64,000 nucleotides of DNA from Nostoc calcicola FACHB-3891. Its GTDB lineage: Bacteria; Cyanobacteriota; Cyanobacteriia; Cyanobacteriales; Nostocaceae. The notes beneath the pieces are model-generated. The model saw only the letters and a list, made by a program, of their open reading frames with translations, did no database searches and was not told where the DNA came from. Numbering within the stretch: position 1 is the stretch's first letter; every line of letters begins with the position of its first letter. Location of the stretch: the NCBI RefSeq assembly GCF_014697355.1, contig NZ_JACJRQ010000017.1, positions 118,748 through 182,747 of the forward strand. The letters are read 5' to 3'. Below are positions 17,144 through 27,213 of the stretch, piece after piece. The position numbers were made by a program, and so were the translations under genes.

Positions 17144-19273
17144 TTATTTATCTACTGGAAAATTCACAACTATGGGTGGAATACCATTTTCTGCGGTTGG
17201 TTGGCTTGGGGTTATCGGTTGTGGATGCAAAGGTGTTGGTGTGATTTCACCATTTTTAGCGGTTTGATTCCATAAAATCAACGAGAGTAGACCATCTACT
17301 AAGCCGTTATTACTGCCGTTACCGCCAACGAGAACATCTGGAATCAAACGGACATGGCGATCGCCTATAATTTGCATCAGTTGCATTGCTGTATAACCTT
17401 GTGCCCCCAAGGCTTCCACACCAGTACGGTAGGTCTCAGCTTTGGCGTTACCTGTGGCACGAATACCTTCAGCCTCCGCAATTGCCCGGAGTTTTGTTCC
17501 CTCAGCTTCACCTGTAGCTTGCTTGATTTGGGCTTGGGCTTTCAAATCGGCTATATGTACACTCTGTTCTGATTTCACCATTTCTTGCTGAATATCAGCT
17601 AGGGCTGTTTCTCGAACAAGTTGCTGGCGTTGGGTTTGCGCCATCTGCTGAACTTCATAAGTCTTGCGTTCTTCTTCAGCAATTTTCCGGTCTGTCTGTG
17701 TCTGCATTAATGACGCTGGTGGCTGAATATCACCAATGAGGGTATCGATCGCTTGCACGTCATAAGCCCGCAATGCTGTTTTAATATACTCAGCAGCCTC
17801 AGCTTGTCTCTCACTCCGAGCTGTCAAAAAGTCTAATACTGTATAATCTTGGGCTGAGTTGCGGAAATAATTACCGATGGTTGGTTCTAATACATGGTCT
17901 ACGAGATTCTGCATTGCACCAACGCGGGAAATTACCTTTGGTGCATCCAAAGCACCCACATGGATGATTTGTGCTACTTCCAAATCAAACGCAAATCCAT
18001 CACGCGATCGCACAGTTAACGAAGCCAGTTTAGCATCATAGCTGTGACGTTCAGTGCGACCTGACCAGTTTAAGACAATGTTGGTCGTTGGCACTAGTTC
18101 AATTTTCATGATCCGCGAATTAATCGGGTGCTTCCCAGGATACAGCGGTTCTACCCAGACACCCTTATGTCCTTGATTCACCAAGTTACCATGTGTGAAG
18201 GCTGCACCGCTGACATCTTGATGCGCCTTACCCACGAAAGAAATCACCACACCCACATAGCCAATGGGAATTTCCGTCATTGGTACTTGTTCAACCTGAA
18301 CAAACCAAGGATTTAAATTCCAAGAACCAGAAAGTAAAATTTGCTCTTGTAAGCCGCGTCGTCCACCGCCATCAATAAATTTTTGACCATTTTGAAAGTT
18401 GTCGTGTCCCTCAATTATCGGTCCTGCAAGTTCGCCAGCAGAAATTGGGACACCATCTAAGGTGGTGACGATACCAACTTTATCAGATGCCAAGCTGTAT
18501 ACCCGTAATTGTTCTGGAGCCATGCCATGAGCCGTAGCATTTGACGCCATGATGACTTTAAACAACGCAGTGTTAATCCGGTAAGTACCAGCCGTGAGAA
18601 AACCCATTTGGCGACCTTTTTCGCCACCGTGGGTGAGGAATTTCCGGGCATCTTGGTAATTGTCACAATCAACGATTTTGCCCAGAATGCGTTCTGGTGG
18701 GTTGGATTCGCCATCTGCGGCCACAATTAAAGCGATTTCACCTTGGGGGACAACAACAACCGATTCTTTACGAACTGAGTATTGCCAAGGCCAATAGCCC
18801 CAGTGCCAACCAGGAGCCAGAGTATCTGCCTGTAAGCCCGCTTCACCGTTGAGGGCAATTAACCTTCCAGCGGGGAGTCCGCGCCCAGAAAGGGTAAACT
18901 TTCTGACAACAATACCAACTTCCCGTTCGCCAATCACCACCAGTCCGCCAAAGAACAGCGGTACAAATATCACTAAACCACCAACAACTAGGATGGGAAT
19001 CAGTACAAAAGGATCGATTCCAGCAGTTTGATACTGAGTTTGATTAGTTTGTAACTGGGCAATATTTGGTTTAGCGGGACTCAGTTGGACTGACGCCAGA
19101 GTAATTTCTTTTGCAGTAGTGATTTTTATGGGAGTAGCACTGGCATAATTAGTAGTGCCTGCGTTCATCAAAGACGCTGGCGCAGCGATCGCCAACGTTG
19201 CTACAGCAGACGCTGCAAAACGGGCTACCTTATTTTTTTTACGCGTACCAACACAAGATTGAAAACTTTTCAT
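17144..19273 (-). CDS. SPFH/flotillin-like membrane protein
   Basis: 709 residues from ATG at 19273; the longer frame starts with TTG. A basic, alanine-rich N-terminus (KNKVARFAASAVATLAIAAPAS) resembles a signal or tethering segment. A hydrophobic helix follows near residues 85-112 (FVLIPILVVGGLVIFVPLFFGGLVV), then GEREVGIVVRKF, the start of an SPFH/band-7 domain. Residues ~540-640 are a charged, alanine/glutamate-rich coiled coil (AIAEAEGIRATGNAKAET) typical of flotillins. Flotillins form large cage-like membrane assemblies that recruit partners. The next genes on the strand are a P-loop ATPase and a STAND NTPase, so a membrane-anchored signalling platform is a reasonable inference. The C-terminal ~45 residues are proline-rich. 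Confidence 0.88.
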   Translation of the reverse strand: MKSFQSCVGTRKKNKVARFAASAVATLAIAAPASLMNAGTTNYASATPIKITTAKEITLASVQLSPAKPNIAQLQTNQTQYQTAGIDPFVLIPILVVGGLVIFVPLFFGGLVVIGEREVGIVVRKFTLSGRGLPAGRLIALNGEAGLQADTLAPGWHWGYWPWQYSVRKESVVVVPQGEIALIVAADGESNPPERILGKIVDCDNYQDARKFLTHGGEKGRQMGFLTAGTYRINTALFKVIMASNATAHGMAPEQLRVYSLASDKVGIVTTLDGVPISAGELAGPIIEGHDNFQNGQKFIDGGGRRGLQEQILLSGSWNLNPWFVQVEQVPMTEIPIGYVGVVISFVGKAHQDVSGAAFTHGNLVNQGHKGVWVEPLYPGKHPINSRIMKIELVPTTNIVLNWSGRTERHSYDAKLASLTVRSRDGFAFDLEVAQIIHVGALDAPKVISRVGAMQNLVDHVLEPTIGNYFRNSAQDYTVLDFLTARSERQAEAAEYIKTALRAYDVQAIDTLIGDIQPPASLMQTQTDRKIAEEERKTYEVQQMAQTQRQQLVRETALADIQQEMVKSEQSVHIADLKAQAQIKQATGEAEGTKLRAIAEAEGIRATGNAKAETYRTGVEALGAQGYTAMQLMQIIGDRHVRLIPDVLVGGNGSNNGLVDGLLSLILWNQTAKNGEITPTPLHPQPITPSQPTAENGIPPIVVNFPVDK

Positions 19274-19472
19274 AATTTTTGCCCACTTGGGCAACTAATT
19301 AGTTAAGTTAACACTTCAACAAGACATACCTCGATTTCTTAAACTTGCCTTCAGGAGTGCTGAGTGCTGAATTAAAAGTTATTATTCTCCCCATCACCCC
19401 ATCACCCCATCACCCCATTCCCTGTAAAAAATAACTAGGATCGAATAGCGAGGTTAACCAAGAATCTAAATT
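19274..19472. other. Divergent promoter region between SPFH and GTPase genes
   Basis: 199 bp separate two divergent start codons. It contains a short (ATCACCCC)n array at about 19390-19423. No operator is recognised. Confidence 0.5.
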
Positions 19473-20927
19473 ATGACTTCCACATTGCCCGAACCTCATC
19501 ACAGCAACTCACCCAGTTGGGAAGAAGAACTAGATAGTGCCATTTTCAGTTTTGAAGATATTCAGACGGAACTGAATTATAAACAAGCACAAACGGCGCT
19601 GCGAAATTTGGTGACTAATCTTGACCTCAGCCCCCAAGAAAAAGCCGGATTAGAGGCAGAAATCACTGATTTGGAAACCATGCTCTCAAAGTTAGACCGC
19701 ATGGTGGTGCAGATTGCGGCTTTTGGTATGGTGGGACGTGGTAAGTCTTCGCTACTTAATGCCTTGGTTGGGGAAACAGTATTTGAAACTGGGCCGCTGC
19801 ATGGTGTTACCCGTGCTGCCCAAAGAGTGAATTGGAGTATTAGCGAGGAAGTCGTTGGAGAAACTCAACGGGCTTTGCGAGTCACTCTCCCTGGTATCGG
19901 TCAATCACAGGTGGAATTAATTGACACTCCTGGATTAGATGAGGTAGATGGGGCAACCCGCGCTGCATTAGCTGAGCAGATTGCCAAACAAGCGGATTTG
20001 ATTTTGTTTGTCATATCGGGCGACATGACAAAAATAGAACACATCGCCCTTTCTCAGTTGCGGGAAGCAGGTAAACCGATAATTCTGGTCTTTAACAAAG
20101 TAGACCAGTATCCAGAAGCCGATCGCATGGCAATTTATCACAAAATCCGTGATGAAAGGGTGCGAGAATTACTCACACCCCTAGAAATTGTCATGTCAGC
20201 AGCATCGCCATTGTTAAAAACGGCGGTTTTTCGCCCTGATGGCACTAGGGGCATACAGTTGCGTCCAGGTAATGCCCAAGTGGAGGAACTGAAGCTGAAA
20301 ATATTGGAGATTCTCCACCGTGAAGGTAAAGCTTTGGTTGCTCTCAATACTATGCTTTATGCTGACACCGTAAATGAGCAATTGATAGAGCGAAAATTGA
20401 TGATTCGTGAGGAAAATGCCAATCAGTTGATTTGGAGAGCAGTGATGGCGAAGGCAGTGGCGATCGCTCTTAATCCCGTAACTGTGGTAGATATCCTTAG
20501 TAGTGTGGTAATTGATATCGCTCTAATTTTAGGTTTATCTAAACTCTATGGCTTCTCCATGACCGAAGCAGGAGCCGTACAATTGCTACAAAAAATCGCC
20601 CTAAGTATGGGCGGTATCGGTGCCAGTGAACTCTTAGCAAACTTGGGTTTGAGTGGATTGAAAACTTTACTTGGCATCTCTGCAACCGCTACCGCTGGTA
20701 TTGCCCTTGCTCCTTATATATCCGTAGCCCTTACCCAAGCCGGAGTCGCTGGTGTTTCTTCTTACGGTATTGGACAAGTTACCAAAGTTTATTTAGCCAA
20801 CGGCGCGACTTGGGGACCTGATGGACCAAAAGCGGTAATTAATCGGATTTTGACAAACCTTGATGAAACTTCAATTCTCAACCGCATTAAAGACGAATTG
20901 CTCCACAAAGTAAAACTCAGAAAGTAA
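19473..20927 (+). CDS. Era/dynamin-type GTPase with hydrophobic C-terminal domain
   Basis: 484 residues. All G motifs are visible: G1 GMVGRGKSS near 84, G2 region GVTRAA, G3 DTPGLDE near 150, G4 NKVD near 207 and G5-like MSAASP. The C-terminal third contains long hydrophobic helices (IALNPVTVVDILSSVVIDIALILGLSKLYGF and a later glycine/alanine-rich run), the arrangement of GTPases with a DUF697-like membrane-associating tail. Such proteins occur widely in cyanobacteria; the target is unknown. Transcribed divergently from the SPFH gene. Start ATG at 19473. Confidence 0.85.
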   Translation: MTSTLPEPHHSNSPSWEEELDSAIFSFEDIQTELNYKQAQTALRNLVTNLDLSPQEKAGLEAEITDLETMLSKLDRMVVQIAAFGMVGRGKSSLLNALVGETVFETGPLHGVTRAAQRVNWSISEEVVGETQRALRVTLPGIGQSQVELIDTPGLDEVDGATRAALAEQIAKQADLILFVISGDMTKIEHIALSQLREAGKPIILVFNKVDQYPEADRMAIYHKIRDERVRELLTPLEIVMSAASPLLKTAVFRPDGTRGIQLRPGNAQVEELKLKILEILHREGKALVALNTMLYADTVNEQLIERKLMIREENANQLIWRAVMAKAVAIALNPVTVVDILSSVVIDIALILGLSKLYGFSMTEAGAVQLLQKIALSMGGIGASELLANLGLSGLKTLLGISATATAGIALAPYISVALTQAGVAGVSSYGIGQVTKVYLANGATWGPDGPKAVINRILTNLDETSILNRIKDELLHKVKLRK

Positions 20928-21364
20928 TGCCTTGACACGTATCTTGCACCAGCCTCATCATCGAAAACAAAAATTACTCAGTAGTTAAGCTTTTCGTAGT
21001 CCGAATAGCTCAAGCCAGGGACTCAAAGTCCCTGTCTAATAGCTCAAGTCCTCTATAAAAGGACTGAAAATTAAATTGATTTACTGTAATAGAAATGACG
21101 TTATTTTTGTATATTCATGGTTTATGCGTAAAGGTGCAAGATCTGAGTTGACACGTATTTGAACAACATTAAGTATTTGTAGTAGCGTGATAAGGCTAAA
21201 ATGTTGCAAAAAATTTTCTTGTGGTGTGGACATCTTGTCCGCACCGGACGGGCGAGACGCCCATCCCACAAGAGCTAAATTTTATGCACTATTTTAGCCT
21301 TGACATTGATGCTTAGGGCTGCATTTTTTCAGATTTACATCCGAAATTGCGCCTTCATCACCTT
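20928..21364. other. 437-bp intergenic region with two inverted repeats
   Basis: It contains CAGGGACT...AGTCCCTG (about 21015-21035) followed by AAGTCCT...AGGACT, and a copy of the GACATCTTGTCC...GGACGGGCGAGACGCCC dispersed element at about 21223-21268. The GTPase and channel genes converge here, so these hairpins may end transcription. No gene is recognised. Confidence 0.5.
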
Positions 21365-23029
21365 TTAGTTTCTACCTTTGAAAGAATTGAGCCACTCTTG
21401 AACTTGTTCGCGGGCAATATCACGACCTCCTAAACCAAAAGCTAGGGCAATTGCAACAGCGATCGCACCTAACAAAAGTCCAAAGGCTAAATTCACAATA
21501 TCACTAGCAACTCCAATCTGTTGCAGTGCCATTGCTGAGACTAAAGTAATAATGCAAATCCGCGCTACCTGTCCTAAAATCTGTGCTTGGCGCTCTCCCG
21601 AACTGGTAATAATGTTAAAAGCTAGATTTGCCAGGAATAAACCAATGGCAAATATTACCAAACCCGCCAATATCCGCCCGAATATAATCAAAATACCAGA
21701 CACTAAGGCTGTCAGGGCTGGAATATTCAGGATATTTACCGCCGCCACCGTTGCAAATAGCATAATACCCACTAAGGTAACAATGCCTGCAATTTCCGAC
21801 GGAGTACGGGTGGGAATGGAAGGAGATGTTGGTTCTGTTGGTTCTGTGGAAATGACGATTCGCCTAGTTGGCCTTGTCAGACCCAATACAGTGAAAATGT
21901 TATTAAAGCCTAAATTAGTCAGGATACTTGTAACCAAATCTGCTACAAACCGTCCCAGGAAATAGGCAACAATCAAAATGAAGAGAGCTGTAAAGATGGC
22001 AGGTACAGCGTTAAGAACCTGTTGTAACATAGCGATCGCTGGCTGTGATATTGCTGGAATTTGTAAAGTATCCAGCGCTGCGATCGCCACAGGAATCAAA
22101 ATCAAAATATAGACAATTGTGCCGATAATACTTGATAGAGGTTGCACTCCGGCACTCGAAGATAACCCAAATCGACTACCTAAATGGTCAATACCAGTAC
22201 TTGCTAGCAAGTTCGTCACAATCCGCCGCACCACATTAGCGATGAACCACCCAACTGCGGCAATCAGCGCCGCAGCTAAAATGTTTGGCAGTATTACCAG
22301 AATCTTTGTAATTAGAGCTTGTACTGGTTCTAGGGCTTCCCTGAGTCCGAGAGTATCTAGAATCGGAACCAGAAACAGTAAAAATATAAACCAATACAGA
22401 GCATTGCCAATGGTTTCACTTAGAGACAATTGATTGAGACTGGGCGCATTATCTGCAGGTTCTGGATTCAAACGCTCATCCAGGTTAAATGTCCGTAATA
22501 AACGCACAGTAATAATCTTGACAATGCTCGCTAATACCCAGGCAGCTGCCAAAAGGATTCCTGCACCAACCAACTTTGGCAAAAAGCCAATAAGTTGCTC
22601 AAGAAAAGTATTGAGGGGTCGAGACGCTATCTCTAGATTTAGCGTTTGTAAAACAGCTACCGCCGTCAGCAAGATAATGCTCCAAAAAACCAAGTCGGAG
22701 ATTAACTTCTCCACCTGGGGAAGATCCTGACGACCAGTTATCCCTGCAGCAATCCGGTTATCTAAGTTTGTGCGGTTGAGAATTTTTTGCGTCACCGTCG
22801 CTGCGATCGCTGCAATTAGCCAACCTACAAACAAAATTGCCACTGCTCCCAGTACACGGGGCATAAACAGAATTAACTGTTCAACAATTCCTTGCACATC
22901 AGCGACACCTTGGTTTACTGCCCCTTGACTTGGTTGCAGACTGGGCGATGATTGTGCCAAAAATTGCTGTCCCCTCATCGATAAACCAATATCTATCAAC
23001 TGGGTTATTCCTTGCCAAGTTGTGTTCAT
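21365..23029 (-). CDS. Mechanosensitive-type membrane protein with five TM-helix repeats
   Basis: 554 residues containing five copies of a conserved hydrophobic helix-hairpin, each followed by an amphipathic segment: VLGAVAILFVGWLIAA, LVGAGILLAAAWVLAS, ILAAALIAAVGWFIAN, IFTALFILIVAYFLGR and ILAGLVIFAIGLFLAN. This is the conserved TM-helix repeat found at the N-terminus of some MscS-type channels, here without an obvious MscS beta-domain. Its last segment (LAFGLGGRDIAREQVQEWL) resembles the pore-lining end of the family. It probably senses or adjusts to osmotic tension, by family inference. A glycine/leucine-rich N-terminus precedes the first repeat. Direct ion conduction is not shown. Confidence 0.8.
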   Translation of the reverse strand: MNTTWQGITQLIDIGLSMRGQQFLAQSSPSLQPSQGAVNQGVADVQGIVEQLILFMPRVLGAVAILFVGWLIAAIAATVTQKILNRTNLDNRIAAGITGRQDLPQVEKLISDLVFWSIILLTAVAVLQTLNLEIASRPLNTFLEQLIGFLPKLVGAGILLAAAWVLASIVKIITVRLLRTFNLDERLNPEPADNAPSLNQLSLSETIGNALYWFIFLLFLVPILDTLGLREALEPVQALITKILVILPNILAAALIAAVGWFIANVVRRIVTNLLASTGIDHLGSRFGLSSSAGVQPLSSIIGTIVYILILIPVAIAALDTLQIPAISQPAIAMLQQVLNAVPAIFTALFILIVAYFLGRFVADLVTSILTNLGFNNIFTVLGLTRPTRRIVISTEPTEPTSPSIPTRTPSEIAGIVTLVGIMLFATVAAVNILNIPALTALVSGILIIFGRILAGLVIFAIGLFLANLAFNIITSSGERQAQILGQVARICIITLVSAMALQQIGVASDIVNLAFGLLLGAIAVAIALAFGLGGRDIAREQVQEWLNSFKGRN

Positions 23030-23679
23030 GGTTTTCCGCTATTAAGGTTTTAGTTCGCCAAAAACACTTGAGATACTTATCGGGTAGCTTGATTTAACTA
23101 GGGATTGGGGACTAGGGACTAAACACTGAGAATATAAGTATGTAGATTCATACCCGAACCAAATCTTACAGCAGTTTTCATATATTTGAACCACATCTGT
23201 CGTAGAGGCACAGCAATGCTGTGCCCCTACTGCGTGGTCTATTTATCTGTAAATTGCCGTAAAAGAATTTCGTTGCCAGTACCCAGATCCAAAGCGCCCA
23301 TTCCTCCCCAACTTGTTCTACTAAAATTGAGAAATCCTGGACGCCACCCGTTGAATAATTCTGCATCCCAGTAAGTTTACTAATGTTTTGCCTATCAATT
23401 TACCAGCAAATCACCTGTAAACTCATTGTCTGTTTGATATAGTCAAAAATTTTTTCGTTTTATCAAAAAAAACGTCAAAAGGGTAGCGGGTAGAGACGCG
23501 ATTAATCGCGTCTCTATAGGAGTGCAGGAGATGAGGAGAGAATAATAAATCCTCATTCTTCACTCAGCAGGTGGCTCATCGCTTTGTTGGGGCAGCCTAA
23601 AAAGAGAAGAGAGCTAACAGCACTCCCAATGCCCCATTTTGCGCTACTGTAATTGCAGCAACAGCTTAAAAGATCTGGA
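23030..23679. other. 650-bp intergenic region with two palindrome families
   Basis: There is a GTAGAGGCACAGC...GTGCCCCTAC palindrome at 23202-23230 and a TAGAGACGCGATTAATCGCG palindrome at 23491-23516. No supported gene. The small open frames in both directions across 23178-23374 are read mainly through the first palindrome and are not credible. Confidence 0.55.
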
Positions 23680-24123
23680 ATGTCCCAAGTACTGGAACAA
23701 TCGATTCAAATAAATGCTACAGCCACGGTAGTCGAGCGCTGTATTACTGATTTAGCCCTCATGCACCGTTGGCTAAACCCCGTCCTGAGTTGCGAACCTG
23801 TGGGCGAAGTTTGGAGTACTGAGGTAGGTAGTAAAAGCCGTTTTATTATTCAAATTCCTCTACTCAAACCTACTTTGAATAGCGTAGTTGTGGAACGACA
23901 ACCGGGTTTGGTAGTCTGGGAATTTGAGGGATTTTTTCAAGGACGCGATCGCTGGGAATGTCAACCAACACAAAAAGGAACACTCCTACTGAACCGCTTT
24001 GAGTTCGATATTCCTAACCCCTTAGTAAGTTGGGGTTTCCAAACCTTTGCGGCATCTTGGACAAAACAAGACATGGAAGCCCAACTCCGCCGCCTCAAAC
24101 GAGTCGCAGAACAACAAAATTAG
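23680..24123 (+). CDS. SRPBCC (START/polyketide-cyclase fold) ligand-binding protein
   Basis: 147 residues from ATG at 23680, which follows GGA by a few bases; a TTG nine codons earlier is possible. It opens SQVLEQSIQINATATVVERCITDLALMHRWLNP, the typical first strand and helix of SRPBCC folds in which a hydrophobic ligand is held between a beta-sheet and a long C-terminal helix (SWTKQDMEAQLRRLKRVAEQ). Such cyanobacterial proteins are often called polyketide cyclase/dehydrase-like, with no proven substrate. The 3' end is followed by a GTCATTG heptamer array. The SirB1-like gene is convergent. Confidence 0.75.
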   Translation: MSQVLEQSIQINATATVVERCITDLALMHRWLNPVLSCEPVGEVWSTEVGSKSRFIIQIPLLKPTLNSVVVERQPGLVVWEFEGFFQGRDRWECQPTQKGTLLLNRFEFDIPNPLVSWGFQTFAASWTKQDMEAQLRRLKRVAEQQN

Positions 24124-24215
24124 TTATTTGTCATTGGTCATTGGTCATTGGTCATTTGTCATTGGTTATTTCTCCCCTTGCCTCCCCTACTCCCTCATCA
24201 CCCCATCACCCCACT
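24124..24215. repeat. GTCATTG heptamer array and ATCACCCC run
   Basis: Several copies of GTCATTG(G/T) are followed by CCTCATCACCCCATCACCCC. The same heptamer fills gaps at 27212-27290 and 37697-37748. STRR type. Confidence 0.8.
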
Positions 24216-24217
24216 CC

Positions 24218-25042
24218 CTACCCATCCTTAGCCAACTCGCCAAGTAGCCGCCGAATCACCGATGCATCCTTAGCATCAGGAACTTTTACTAAATACTTTT
24301 GTAAGTCGTTTCTGGCTTGAGGATAGTAACCGAGTTGATAATAGATTAAACCGCGATCGCGCAATTCTAAAGCTAAATCAGGAAACAGTAGTAAAATTCG
24401 TTCAACTGCTCCTAGCGTTTTTTGTAACTGTTGTTGTTTCAAGTAAATAAATTTTAAATTTGTCAGCATCCTGGCCAAAAATTGCCGATTAGTTACTACA
24501 GCTAAAAATTCTGGTTGTAGCGTCATCGGTTGCTGATAAAGCTGAGATAGTCTTTCTTGGCAATCTTCGGCAAATATTATTTCACCACCATTAAAGGCAT
24601 CAACAAAAATTTCTATATCTGGAACATCCGGACGAATCAAAAAATGTCCTGGCATTCCTACACCCACCATCGGAAAATCAATCCGTCGCGCAACTTCCAA
24701 GTAAACCAACGCTAAACTAATGGGAATCCCCAATCGTCTGTCAATTACATCATTCAAAAAGCTGTTGCGTGGGTCGTAGTAGTCAATTTTATTACCAGAA
24801 AATCTTAAATCTTCGTAGATATATTGATTAATAGTTTGAATCATCCGTAGGGGATATCGCTCCTGAGGCAAGCGTTCTTCCAGCTCCCATGCCATTGTAT
24901 CAAGGGCGTTGAGATATTCCTCTGGGTCTAAATTAGGATATTCTTCTTGTGCAATATATAAAGCTGCCTTTGCTAAATCAATTTTCTCGTCAGACTGCTG
25001 AATCTCCTGATAAAAATATTGTCGCGCTAACGAGAAATTCAT
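24218..25042 (-). CDS. SirB1/transglutaminase-like domain protein with TPR
   Basis: 274 residues. It starts MNFSLARQYFYQEI and contains the SirB1-family core (RNSFLNDVIDRRLGIPISLALVYLEVARRIDFPMVGVGMPGHFLIR), where the ordered GIPIS, GVGMPGHFL and later FVDAFNGG map to the transglutaminase-like fold. The cysteine of true transglutaminases is not visible, as in many SirB1 proteins, so it may be a non-enzymatic binding domain. The C-terminus has TPR-like helices (LGAVERILLLFPDLALELRDRGL). Function is unknown in this family. Monocistronic by layout. Confidence 0.85.
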   Translation of the reverse strand: MNFSLARQYFYQEIQQSDEKIDLAKAALYIAQEEYPNLDPEEYLNALDTMAWELEERLPQERYPLRMIQTINQYIYEDLRFSGNKIDYYDPRNSFLNDVIDRRLGIPISLALVYLEVARRIDFPMVGVGMPGHFLIRPDVPDIEIFVDAFNGGEIIFAEDCQERLSQLYQQPMTLQPEFLAVVTNRQFLARMLTNLKFIYLKQQQLQKTLGAVERILLLFPDLALELRDRGLIYYQLGYYPQARNDLQKYLVKVPDAKDASVIRRLLGELAKDG

Positions 25043-25764
25043 AAGCTATTGCTCGGTGGAGGTGTGAGGATGAAGTGAAAGCGCCAAGGCTTAACTACAA
25101 ACAGTTTCAAAGGAAAGTTATATCCGCCAAAAGCCCGTTGCTGGAACTTTCCGCTTTTTGTGCCTATTTTTATATTAAGGATATTCACAAGATTTGAAAA
25201 TGTAGTTTCTACATAGCGTTCATGAAATCAATCTATCCAAGGTATGAAAATAATTTAATACAGCTTTTTATTATTGACTAAAATGCATATTTATAGTATT
25301 TGCATTAATCGATTCGTCGGTAGCCGGATGTAATGTATATTCTAAAACTAGAAATTTATAATTACTGATTGTTCCAATTCCGAAACGACATTGAGAGCAT
25401 TTGTATTAACTATTTGAATGAAATGGCATAGTACTGCTCTTTCTACGATCGCTAGGGAGGGCAGATTTTTTGTATATTTTTTACCTAAAAAAAGTTACTC
25501 TTGCGTAGTCTGGTTATTTGAGTGCGATCGCCTGATATGGCAATTTTGATTCTGACACTTAAACAAGTTGCAATTTCCAGGATTTTATGTATCCTGAGAG
25601 CCACTTTGACAAGGGAGGGGAATTTTTGATCCCCAACCTCAGTCTTAAGAATCAATTTATGGCGTAGAGGGGGGGCGTTCAGTGCTAACCTGAAAGATGA
25701 CATTGCTTAATTTTATGTCTTCAACGACCTTATCTGAAATATAGCTTCAATCATTAGGCGCAGC
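25043..25764. other. 722-bp upstream region of the ATP synthase beta gene
   Basis: A+T-rich, no coding sequence recognised. This is the leader and promoter region of the beta-epsilon operon. A G-rich stretch AGGGAGGGG lies at 25612-25620. I see no clear -35/-10 pair that I can defend. Confidence 0.5.
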
Positions 25765-27213
25765 ATGGTCACAACCGCACAAAAAACAAACATAGGCTAC
25801 ATTACCCAAATCATTGGTCCAGTTGTAGACGTTAAATTTCCCGGCGGGAAATTGCCTCAAATCTACAACGCTTTGACCATCAAAGGCACTAACGAAGCTG
25901 GACAGGAAATCAACCTCACTGTTGAAGTACAGCAACTCCTGGGCGACAACCAGGTGCGGACTGTTGCGATGAGTTCCACCGATGGCTTAGTGCGTGGTCT
26001 GGAGGTCGTCGATACAGGCGCTCCCATCAGAGTGCCAGTTGGTAAAGCCACCTTGGGCCGGATTTTCAACGTCCTTGGCGAACCCGTGGACAATAGAGGG
26101 CCTGTAAATGCTGAGGCAACTTTACCCATCCACCGCTCTGCTCCTAAATTCACTGACCTAGAAACCAAACCTTCGGTATTTGAGACTGGGATTAAAGTTG
26201 TTGACCTCCTGACTCCCTATCGACGTGGCGGTAAGATTGGTCTGTTCGGCGGTGCTGGTGTTGGTAAGACCGTGATCATGATGGAGTTGATTAACAACAT
26301 CGCTACTCAGCACGGTGGAGTATCTGTTTTTGCTGGCGTGGGCGAACGCACCCGTGAAGGCAATGACCTCTACAACGAAATGATTGAATCTGGGGTAATC
26401 AACAAAGACAACCTCAACGAGTCGAAGATTGCTCTAGTTTACGGTCAGATGAACGAGCCACCCGGAGCAAGAATGCGGGTTGGTCTGTCGGGATTGACAG
26501 TGGCAGAGTACTTCCGCGATGTCAACAAACAAGACGTGCTGCTGTTTATTGACAACATCTTCCGGTTTGTGCAAGCAGGTTCAGAAGTGTCAGCGCTCCT
26601 GGGTCGGATGCCTTCAGCGGTGGGATATCAGCCTACATTGGGTACTGACGTAGGTGAACTGCAAGAGCGGATTACCTCCACCACAGAGGGTTCCATTACC
26701 TCCATTCAAGCTGTGTACGTACCTGCGGACGACCTCACCGACCCCGCACCTGCAACCACCTTCGCCCACTTGGACGGAACAACAGTACTGTCTCGCGGTT
26801 TGGCAGCTAAGGGTATTTATCCAGCGGTGGACCCCCTGGGTTCCACTTCCACCATGCTACAGCCGAACATTGTAGGTGACGAACACTACAATACTGCCCG
26901 TGCGGTGCAATCAACTCTGCAACGTTATAAAGAACTGCAAGACATTATCGCCATTCTCGGTCTAGATGAATTGTCTGAAGAAGACCGTTTGGTAGTGGCA
27001 CGGGCGCGGAAAGTTGAGCGCTTCTTGTCTCAGCCGTTCTTTGTGGCAGAAGTATTCACCGGTTCTCCTGGTAAATACGTGAAATTGGAAGACACCATCA
27101 AAGGATTCCAAAAAATTCTGTCTGGTGAGTTGGATGACCTGCCAGAACAGGCTTTCTACTTGGTAGGCGATATTAACGAAGCGATCGCCAAAGCTGAAAA
27201 AATCAAAGGTTAG
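25765..27213 (+). CDS. atpD: F1 ATP synthase beta subunit
   Basis: 482 residues, the usual length. N-terminal beta-barrel (IGPVVDVKFPGG), Walker A GGAGVGKT, GERTREGNDLYNEM, Walker B LLFIDNIFRF, and the DELSEED-type loop LDELSEEDRLVVARARK. It is the catalytic subunit of the thylakoid/plasma-membrane ATP synthase and makes ATP from ADP and phosphate by rotary catalysis. In cyanobacteria and chloroplasts the gene is often called atpB. As in other cyanobacteria it is separated from the main atp cluster and paired with the epsilon gene. The downstream gap of 171 bases is filled with heptamer arrays, which should not stop read-through. Confidence 0.98.
   Translation: MVTTAQKTNIGYITQIIGPVVDVKFPGGKLPQIYNALTIKGTNEAGQEINLTVEVQQLLGDNQVRTVAMSSTDGLVRGLEVVDTGAPIRVPVGKATLGRIFNVLGEPVDNRGPVNAEATLPIHRSAPKFTDLETKPSVFETGIKVVDLLTPYRRGGKIGLFGGAGVGKTVIMMELINNIATQHGGVSVFAGVGERTREGNDLYNEMIESGVINKDNLNESKIALVYGQMNEPPGARMRVGLSGLTVAEYFRDVNKQDVLLFIDNIFRFVQAGSEVSALLGRMPSAVGYQPTLGTDVGELQERITSTTEGSITSIQAVYVPADDLTDPAPATTFAHLDGTTVLSRGLAAKGIYPAVDPLGSTSTMLQPNIVGDEHYNTARAVQSTLQRYKELQDIIAILGLDELSEEDRLVVARARKVERFLSQPFFVAEVFTGSPGKYVKLEDTIKGFQKILSGELDDLPEQAFYLVGDINEAIAKAEKIKG

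Noticed and set aside
23178..23374. Short frames on both strands
   Set aside because: They run through a dispersed GTAGAGGCACAGC palindrome and show no protein-like composition.
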